In this document: piece after piece, positions 6,387-10,407 of the stretch
How positions within the stretch are numbered: position 1 is the first letter of the stretch
Layout of the letters: each line of letters starts with the position of its first letter
Assembly: GCA_017935825.1 (NCBI GenBank)
Contig: JAGBGW010000067.1
Location: 1 to 10,407, forward strand
Length of the DNA stretch: 10,407 nt
Reading direction: 5' to 3'
Source: Clostridia bacterium
GTDB taxonomy: Bacteria > Bacillota > Clostridia > Christensenellales > Maliibacteriaceae
The notes under the pieces: generated by a model
Seen by the model: only the letters and a program-made list of their open reading frames with translations
Database searches by the model: none
Told to the model about the DNA's origin: nothing
Translations under genes and position numbers: made by a program

Positions 6387-7283
6387 TTACCGCTGGTTTT
6401 TCTTTTCCGCCTCTTCACGCGCGCGGTCACACATGATATCGCGGTGGACAATTTCCGTAGGCTGACCGTCGGCATCCAGCTTTGCATAAAGTGCGTTTGC
6501 AAAGGCCACCGAGCGGTGCATGCCGCCTGTGCAGCCGATGCCGATGGTGATATCGGTCTTTCCCTCCCGCGCAAAAAGCGGCAGTGCGTGCTGGATCTGC
6601 TGCACGGTCAAATCAAGATAGCGCTGGGCATCGGGATTCTGCATGACGTAAGAGGCCACATCCTCATCCTCGCCCGTATGATGGCGCATGCTTGGAATAT
6701 AATAGGGATTGGGCAAAAAGCGCATGTCGTGGACAATATCCACGTCCAAAGGAATGCCGTATTTGAAACCGAATGTGATGATCGTCACAAAGGGCGCGGT
6801 AATCTTGCGTTTACCCTGATAGATCTTTGCAATGGCGCTTCGAAGCTGACGGACGGAAAGGTTCGTGGTATCGATGACACGGTCTGCCATATTGTGCAAA
6901 GGCTCCAGCATCTCGATCTCCTGATCGATGGCCTCCTCCAGTGTCATGCCTTCGTGATGCAGCGGATGACTGCGGCGCGTTAAATCAAAGCGCCCCACCA
7001 ATGCCTTTCTCTCCGCATCAAGGTAGAGCAGGTCCGTCTCATGCCCTTCGCTTTTGAGCCAGCCGATGGCCTTGTAGATATCGTGGAACATGTCACCCAC
7101 ACGGGAGTCCACGACGAGAGCCACATCGTCAATATCGGAATGCTCTTTGACACAAAGCTCGGTAAAGCTTGGGATCAGTTTGGGCGGCAGGTTATCGACA
7201 CAGAAAAAGTCCATATCTTCAAAGCAGCGCAGCGCAGCACTTCTGCCTGCACCGGAAAGACCCGTGACGATAATGATCCGCAT
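6387..7283 (-). CDS. rapZ: RapZ/YvcJ family nucleotide-binding protein
   Basis: YvcJ binds and hydrolyses nucleotides and influences competence in Bacillus; E. coli RapZ is an RNA-binding adaptor that steers GlmZ to RNase E. The 298-aa length fits. The P-loop GLSGAGRS (8-15) has Arg where the Walker lysine normally stands. CVDNLPP (28-34) and RSHPL (104-108) are family motifs. The C-terminal domain, the RNA-binding half in E. coli, has FGFKYG (171-176), VHDMRFLPNP (184-193) and GCTGGMHRSV (250-259). The start is ATG with AAGGAG 11 nt upstream overlapping the PHP gene's end (8-bp gap), so it belongs to the murB-whiA transcript. Whether it controls RNA in Firmicutes is not settled. Confidence 0.95.
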   Translation of the reverse strand: MRIIIVTGLSGAGRSAALRCFEDMDFFCVDNLPPKLIPSFTELCVKEHSDIDDVALVVDSRVGDMFHDIYKAIGWLKSEGHETDLLYLDAERKALVGRFDLTRRSHPLHHEGMTLEEAIDQEIEMLEPLHNMADRVIDTTNLSVRQLRSAIAKIYQGKRKITAPFVTIITFGFKYGIPLDVDIVHDMRFLPNPYYIPSMRHHTGEDEDVASYVMQNPDAQRYLDLTVQQIQHALPLFAREGKTDITIGIGCTGGMHRSVAFANALYAKLDADGQPTEIVHRDIMCDRAREEAEKKNQR

Positions 7284-7291
7284 AAAACTTC

Positions 7292-8014
7292 TTACTCCTT
7301 CTTCAAATTGACGATGCGGCTTTTATCAATGCCTGCCTGCATCGCTGCATCCAATGCACGATCCACACGACCCACATTCTTTGGGTGATGCGCATCGCTG
7401 GATAAAAGGAACTTCACTCCCTGCGCCGCGGCGATCTTCAAGTCCGCCTGCGCCATGGGATGCTTGTTGTTGATCTCAATATATACATCATGCAAAGCTG
7501 CCGCGCGGGCAACCTGCTGCATGTCCACGGGGATATACTCCCCCGGGTGTGTCACCATAAAAAGTCTGCCGCCTTCGATAGCATGTACCACGGCACTTGT
7601 CATGTTCTGCGAAACCCGATCAGGTGCGATAAGACCCGGGATCTGCAGACGGAACAGATCGCTCTTTTTTCTCGGGATCGCCGTTCTGTGATAGCCGCCC
7701 AGCACAAGGTCGAACTTCTCCTGCCAACTGTCGGGCAAATCCAGCGTGCCGTCCAGCCCCGTAATATCCGCCTCAAGGCTTGCAAGCACTTGTATCTTAT
7801 GTTTGTATTTCTCCTTCAATCGGGCAATTTCCTCTATCTGCGCCCGTATTTTTGAAAGTTTAACGCCGTGTGCCAGCTGTCCGGGGCCATGATCGGCGAT
7901 GGCGATGGTGCAAAGGCCGCACTCGATGGCGGCAAGGATGTTTTCCTCCACCGTGCCTTTGCCGTGGCTGTAGACGGTATGGGTATGATAGTCGGCGAAA
8001 ATAGGCGAGATCAT
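7292..8014 (-). CDS. PHP-domain metal-dependent phosphoesterase (YcdX-like)
   Basis: This 240-aa protein is a stand-alone PHP domain, probably a cytoplasmic trinuclear-metal phosphatase or hydrolase. The ligand set is visible: ADYHTHT (7-13, His10 and His12), ADHG (40-43), Glu81, GGYHR (106-110, His109), THPGEY (155-160, His156) and SSDAHH (205-210, Asp207 and His209). No signal peptide or membrane segment is seen. The substrate is unknown. The start codon overlaps the murB stop (ATGA), and there is no convincing Shine-Dalgarno, so translation is probably coupled to murB. In Clostridia such a gene commonly sits beside murB and rapZ. A histidinol-phosphatase-like assignment is possible but not supported by a his-gene context. 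Confidence 0.9.
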   Translation of the reverse strand: MISPIFADYHTHTVYSHGKGTVEENILAAIECGLCTIAIADHGPGQLAHGVKLSKIRAQIEEIARLKEKYKHKIQVLASLEADITGLDGTLDLPDSWQEKFDLVLGGYHRTAIPRKKSDLFRLQIPGLIAPDRVSQNMTSAVVHAIEGGRLFMVTHPGEYIPVDMQQVARAAALHDVYIEINNKHPMAQADLKIAAAQGVKFLLSSDAHHPKNVGRVDRALDAAMQAGIDKSRIVNLKKE

Positions 8015-8919
8015 CCAAGATCACCCACGGGACGAAGCTCGGTTTCCAGCTTTACGCCGCTTGTTTCGTAGACTTTTTTCTGCACAAAGTCGATCAGGTC
8101 CAGCACATCCTGACAGGTTGCACCGCCCTTGTTGATGATAAAACCTGCGTGCTTTTCGGAGACCTGTGCACCGCCGACGGATGCGCCCTTCAAATTTGCC
8201 TGTTCGATGAGTGCACCTGCAAAGTAACCCACGGGGCGCTTGAAGACGGAGCCTGCACTTGGATACTGCAAAGGCTGCTTGTCCTTGCGCGCCTGCTGGT
8301 AGGTTGCCATTTTTTCGCGAATCTCAGCTTCCACGCCTTTTTTTAATTCCATCACGCAGGAAAGTGCGATCCTGCCTTCTGCAATGCGGCTTGTACGATA
8401 GCCGAATGCAAGGTCGTGGGCAGGTACATCGTGGATGGTGCCGTCTTTTTCCATGATGCGGACGGAACGCACCACCTGCATCATTTCCCCGCCGTAGGCG
8501 CCTGCATTCATGGTCAGTGCGCCCCCAAGGCGGCCGGGGATGCCAAAGGAAAATTCAAGACCCGTCAGGCTTGCTTCTGCCGCAGCTTCCGCCACGCGGG
8601 CAAGCTTGGCGCCTGCACCTGCATAGATGAAATTGCCTTCCACGCGAATTTCTTCAAATCCTTCGCGGATCATGATCACCAGCTGGCGCATGCCGCGGTC
8701 GGACACCAGCAGGTTGGAGCCGTTGGACATGACAAAATACGGCAGTTTATTTTCTGCACAAAACTGCAGCGCGATGCGAAGCTGCTCCTCATTTTTGGCA
8801 AACAGCACGCAATCTGCCTTGCCGCCGATTTTAAAACTTGTATAGTCGCACATGGGCACGTCGCACGCGATCGCATCACCCAAAAGTGCTTTCAACTGCA
8901 AAATGTGTTCCTGATTCAT
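8011..8919 (-). CDS. murB: UDP-N-acetylenolpyruvoylglucosamine reductase
   Basis: MurB is the FAD-dependent NADPH reductase that makes UDP-N-acetylmuramate, the second step of peptidoglycan precursor synthesis. At 302 aa it is a short type II enzyme. TSFKIGG (28-33), GSNLLV (67-72) and GIPGRLGGALTMNAGAYGGE (126-145) mark the FAD-binding domain; YRTS (174-177), PSAGSVFKRP (220-229, active Ser224) and the C-terminal Glu293 (LETEL) belong to the catalytic part. The ATG at 8919 is chosen because AAAGGA lies 5 nt upstream and homology begins here. The reading frame stays open for 32 further codons into the upstream gene, but these look non-coding. The likely promoter at 8968-8997 makes this the first gene of the murB-whiA operon. 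Confidence 0.95.
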   Translation of the reverse strand: MNQEHILQLKALLGDAIACDVPMCDYTSFKIGGKADCVLFAKNEEQLRIALQFCAENKLPYFVMSNGSNLLVSDRGMRQLVIMIREGFEEIRVEGNFIYAGAGAKLARVAEAAAEASLTGLEFSFGIPGRLGGALTMNAGAYGGEMMQVVRSVRIMEKDGTIHDVPAHDLAFGYRTSRIAEGRIALSCVMELKKGVEAEIREKMATYQQARKDKQPLQYPSAGSVFKRPVGYFAGALIEQANLKGASVGGAQVSEKHAGFIINKGGATCQDVLDLIDFVQKKVYETSGVKLETELRPVGDLG

Positions 8920-8967
8920 ATCTATCCTTTCGCGCCAAGGCACTGTAAAAAATTCATTTCTATCTAT

Positions 8968-8997
8968 ACTATATTTTACCCTAATTGAAGCTTGCAA
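8968..8997 (-). promoter_or_regulatory. Putative promoter of the murB operon
   Basis: The -35 box TTGCAA (8997-8992) and -10 box TATAGT (8973-8968) are separated by 18 bases. The -35 box lies inside the last codons of the solute-binding-like gene. The predicted start near 8961 gives a leader of about 42 nt. The -35 sits in a perfect 10-bp palindrome, GCTTGCAAGC (8990-8999), a possible operator. Confidence 0.5.
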
Positions 8998-9991
8998 GCA
9001 AGCGATTGATGGCATTTACCGAAGAAGCCTCCCCTGCAAGCGCCCTTTGGGCAAGCTGCCTTGCAAGTTCACCTGTATTTTGCCAGTTGAAAGGCGGTGC
9101 GATGCGCAACTGTCCCGTGTTTTCCCAAAGGGAGGACAGGATCGTGCCTGACTCATAATCTTCCGTTTGGTAAACGGAAAACATGCCGATATCACGGCAA
9201 ACACTTTGGGATTCCTCCTCCATAAGAAATGCCGCAAACGCTTTTGCCGCTTGGTTTTCAGCTTCGGATTGATCCACAACGGACACATAGTGCCCCTGAT
9301 CGGTGAAGCAGGAGGAAAGCGGCAGCATTTCTACTGCAAATCCTTTGTCCTGATCTGCCATGCGGCAGAAGCGGTAGGCTACGAAATTGGAAGCAATGAT
9401 GGCGGAAATTTCCTCGTTCTGAAAAAGAGCGATCATATCCGACCGCTTGCCCGTGTGGATAACCGTGTCCGTCCCCGAAAAGCACTGTGCTGCAAGAATA
9501 CTTCCGCAATCAAACTGAGCATCACTTGCCGCAACGGATGGGATGTGATAGGTCTCCCCTTGCTTTTCACACAGCGCAGGGTTGATCAAAAGCACATATC
9601 CTGCGCACATGTACAGCTGCGATTTCGTGCCGTTATCCAGCGTGACAAAGACAGCATCATCGCAGAATGTGCCGCTTGTGTAGGCGGCGATATTGCCCAT
9701 CTGGTCACGCAAATCCTGGGTGTACAAAAGCTGCGCCTGATCGGACTTCAAACTGCGCACGGTGATGAACACACCTGCGTTCTCCGCTTCAAATGCTTCC
9801 GCACGCTCCCGAAGCCAGTTTTCCCGACTTCCGCTTCCCACATCCGCACCGGGGATGACATCGATCGTCAGGTTGATGATAGTATCCTTCGGCTCGACCG
9901 TGACTTGATTCTTCTTCAAAATCGGGATCGCTGCCAACGCCGCAATCAAAATGACGGTACAAACAAACGCACGTTTGTGCAAATCGTCCAC
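8981..9991 (-). CDS. Membrane-anchored protein resembling extracellular solute-binding proteins
   Basis: I recognise only the general type. Up to 336 aa: a short basic N-terminus, one hydrophobic segment (about 7-26), then a secreted domain. No cysteine sits in a lipobox, so it is probably an uncleaved anchor or a weak signal peptide. The body recalls family 1 solute-binding proteins: RERAEAFEAENAGVFITV (61-78), like the usual opening strand and helix; an alanine-rich FAAFLMEEESQ region (252-262); and a C-terminal helix from about 307. It is shorter than typical sugar-binding proteins (about 400 aa), and no permease or ATPase is in the window. GTG at 9991 has its AAGGA only 2 bases away. TTG at 9982 (residue 4) has the same site 10 nt upstream and may be the real start. 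It is separated by 61 bp from murB, which has its own promoter. Confidence 0.65.
   Translation of the reverse strand: MDDLHKRAFVCTVILIAALAAIPILKKNQVTVEPKDTIINLTIDVIPGADVGSGSRENWLRERAEAFEAENAGVFITVRSLKSDQAQLLYTQDLRDQMGNIAAYTSGTFCDDAVFVTLDNGTKSQLYMCAGYVLLINPALCEKQGETYHIPSVAASDAQFDCGSILAAQCFSGTDTVIHTGKRSDMIALFQNEEISAIIASNFVAYRFCRMADQDKGFAVEMLPLSSCFTDQGHYVSVVDQSEAENQAAKAFAAFLMEEESQSVCRDIGMFSVYQTEDYESGTILSSLWENTGQLRIAPPFNWQNTGELARQLAQRALAGEASSVNAINRLLASFN
9963..9978. repeat. Perfect palindrome at the start of the solute-binding-like gene
   Basis: ACAAACG, a CA spacer and CGTTTGT form a 7+2+7 palindrome over codons 5-10 of the gene. In mRNA it could fold into a small hairpin next to the start codon, or the DNA could bind a dimeric regulator. 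It may equally be chance within coding sequence. Confidence 0.4.
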
Positions 9992-10021
9992 TTCCTTGTT
10001 TTCAGCTTACTTTCTTTTATG

Positions 10022-10050
10022 TAAAAAAGCATCTTTTCATGAAATGCTTT
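10022..10050 (-). terminator. Terminator-like hairpin upstream of the solute-binding-like gene
   Basis: AAAGCAT (10050-10044 on the minus strand) pairs with ATGCTTT (10032-10026), with partial pairing inside. The minus-strand tail is a run of six T, then AC. It lies 30 bp before the GTG start. It could end a minus-strand transcript arriving from the right, attenuate the downstream gene, or end an RNA antisense to the small plus-strand ORF. I see no convincing promoter between it and the GTG. Confidence 0.55.
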
Positions 10051-10068
10051 GCGGAAAACAAATTCGTA

Positions 10069-10097
10069 TTGCTAACGTCGCCGTCAAAAACTATACT
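10069..10097 (+). promoter_or_regulatory. Promoter for the small plus-strand ORF
   Basis: The -35 box TTGCTA (10069-10074) and -10 box TATACT (10092-10097) are separated by exactly 17 bases. The predicted start near 10104 coincides with the beginning of the AAAGGAG ribosome site, giving a leader of only about 18 nt. This is the best two-box promoter in the window. Confidence 0.65.
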
Positions 10098-10121
10098 CCA
10101 TGTAAAGGAGTTGATCGGAAT

Positions 10122-10193
10122 ATGTTTTTGATTCTCATCGGTTTGATCATATTCGTCGTTGTTGTTTTGAAAACTGCATCGAAAATGTTGTGA
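10122..10193 (+). CDS. Small hydrophobic membrane peptide, 23 aa
   Basis: An ATG-started ORF of 23 codons encodes a single strongly hydrophobic segment (FLILIGLIIFVVVVL, residues 2-16) followed by a short basic tail, KTASKML. AAAGGAG (10104-10110) stands 11 nt upstream, and a good promoter lies just before that. It is the only plus-strand gene candidate and is divergent from the solute-binding-like gene. I do not recognise a family. Its size and shape fit either small accessory membrane proteins or hydrophobic toxins of type I toxin-antitoxin systems. A minus-strand terminator-like hairpin near its 5' side leaves room for an antisense RNA, but no antisense promoter is convincing. Repeats follow immediately downstream. 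Confidence 0.55.
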   Translation: MFLILIGLIIFVVVVLKTASKML

Positions 10194-10221
10194 TGGGGAT
10201 TCGGATGATGCGCTGTCTTTC

Positions 10222-10351
10222 GGCAGGAGCAAGCCCCTGCCCTACAGTGGTGTTTGAGAAGAATCAAACACCGTAGGGGCGGTCATTGACCGCCTGTAAG
10301 CATTTTATGGAAGCCAACGTTTTTCGGGAGGGCTCGGCGGCCCTCCCCTAC
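10222..10351. repeat. Cluster of GC-rich hairpin repeats tagged with GTAGGGG/CCCCTAC
   Basis: Three hairpin modules lie in 130 bp. GGCAGG/CCTGCC (10222-10241) is followed by CCCTAC. GTAGGGG precedes GGCGGTC/GACCGCC (10278-10294, 3-nt loop). GGGAGGGC/GCCCTCCC (10326-10347, 6-nt loop) ends in CCCCTAC (10345-10351). The shared tag in both orientations and the differing stems suggest one family of mobile or palindromic intergenic repeats. From memory, such elements are frequent in clostridial genomes; I cannot check copy number here. No coding potential is evident. Confidence 0.7.
10240..10278. repeat. Long inverted repeat joining two hairpin modules
   Basis: CCCTAC (10240-10245), a 3-nt bulge AGT, and GGTGTTTGA (10249-10257) pair with TCAAACACC (10264-10272) and GTAGGG (10273-10278) around a 6-nt loop. 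That is 15 bp of perfect pairing apart from one bulge. The structure places the two CCCTAC/GTAGGG tags at the ends of one element, as in the terminal repeats of a very small MITE-like unit. Confidence 0.65.
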
Positions 10352-10378
10352 AATTTTTCATACTTTGGGCAAAAGAAA

Positions 10379-10407
10379 AGACAGCAAAGCGTTTTGCTTT
10401 GCTGTCT
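10379..10407 (-). terminator. Strong intrinsic terminator at the right edge
   Basis: A perfect 12-bp stem (AGACAGCAAAGC / GCTTTGCTGTCT) with a 5-nt loop ends exactly at the window edge. The plus-strand bases before it are AAAAGAAA, so on the minus strand the stem is followed by TTTCTTTT, a good U-tract. It should end a minus-strand gene lying to the right of the window. It may also serve the plus-strand small ORF if T residues follow beyond the edge. Confidence 0.75.

Noticed and set aside
8920..9015. N-terminal extension of murB by 32 codons into the upstream gene
   Set aside because: The ATG at 8919 has a good Shine-Dalgarno and fits the family length. The extension overlaps the upstream gene and has no family similarity.
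9992..10060. Promoter directly upstream of the solute-binding-like gene
   Set aside because: Only weak -10-like strings (for example TACATA) were found, with no -35 at proper spacing, so none is annotated.
9951..10121. Longer plus-strand frame reading into the small hydrophobic ORF
   Set aside because: It would start inside the opposite-strand gene and run through the promoter. The ATG at 10122 has its own promoter and ribosome site, so only the last 23 codons are kept.
10222..10351. CRISPR array
   Set aside because: The repeated tags are short, occur in both orientations, have different stems and irregular spacing, and there are no cas genes.

Overview
The window reads as a core chromosomal segment of a low-to-mid-GC Firmicute of the class Clostridia. 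The evidence is gene order: murB, a PHP-domain hydrolase, rapZ, whiA, an HPr-family gene, dnaE and pfkA run consecutively on the minus strand. This closely matches the clostridial murB-PHP-rapZ-(yvcK)-whiA ... dnaE-pfkA neighbourhood. Base composition looks balanced (mid-fifties GC by eye). GTAGGGG/CCCCTAC-tagged hairpin repeats at the right end resemble intergenic repeats I associate with gut Oscillospirales-type clostridia; that last point is recollection, not a search.

Layout, following minus-strand transcription from right to left. The right end (9992-10407) has little coding: a minus-strand terminator (10379-10407), a cluster of GC-rich hairpin repeats (10222-10351), a 23-codon hydrophobic plus-strand ORF with its own good promoter and Shine-Dalgarno (10069-10193), and a second minus-strand terminator-like hairpin (10022-10050). 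Next comes a membrane-anchored solute-binding-protein-like gene (8981-9991). A likely promoter overlapping its 3' end then starts the tight block murB, PHP hydrolase, rapZ, whiA (8919 down to 5427); junctions are a 4-bp overlap, 8 bp and 15 bp. A hairpin separates whiA from an HPr-like gene (5109-5366). A further hairpin precedes dnaE (1536-5030, TTG start). pfkA (458-1417) has its own promoter with an odd alternating purine-pyrimidine tract at the start of its transcript, and ends in a strong terminator. The left edge holds the first 131 codons of an rlmD/RlmCD-type 23S rRNA uracil methyltransferase, also with a TTG start.

Functionally the block joins wall synthesis (MurB), division or morphology control (WhiA), nucleotide or RNA-linked regulation (RapZ), carbon signalling (the HPr-like protein), replication (DnaE) and glycolysis (PfkA). 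The most notable departures from the family norm are three. The HPr-like protein has Asp where the phosphoryl-accepting His15 should be but keeps the regulatory-serine segment, so it looks like a Crh-type regulator and not a PTS carrier. The PfkA has lost two basic residues of its allosteric effector site. The yvcK (gluconeogenesis factor) gene, expected between rapZ and whiA, is absent. No CRISPR array, tRNA, rRNA, insertion sequence or phage gene is visible. The best candidates for something undescribed are the small membrane peptide with its repeat-rich tail and the non-canonical HPr.
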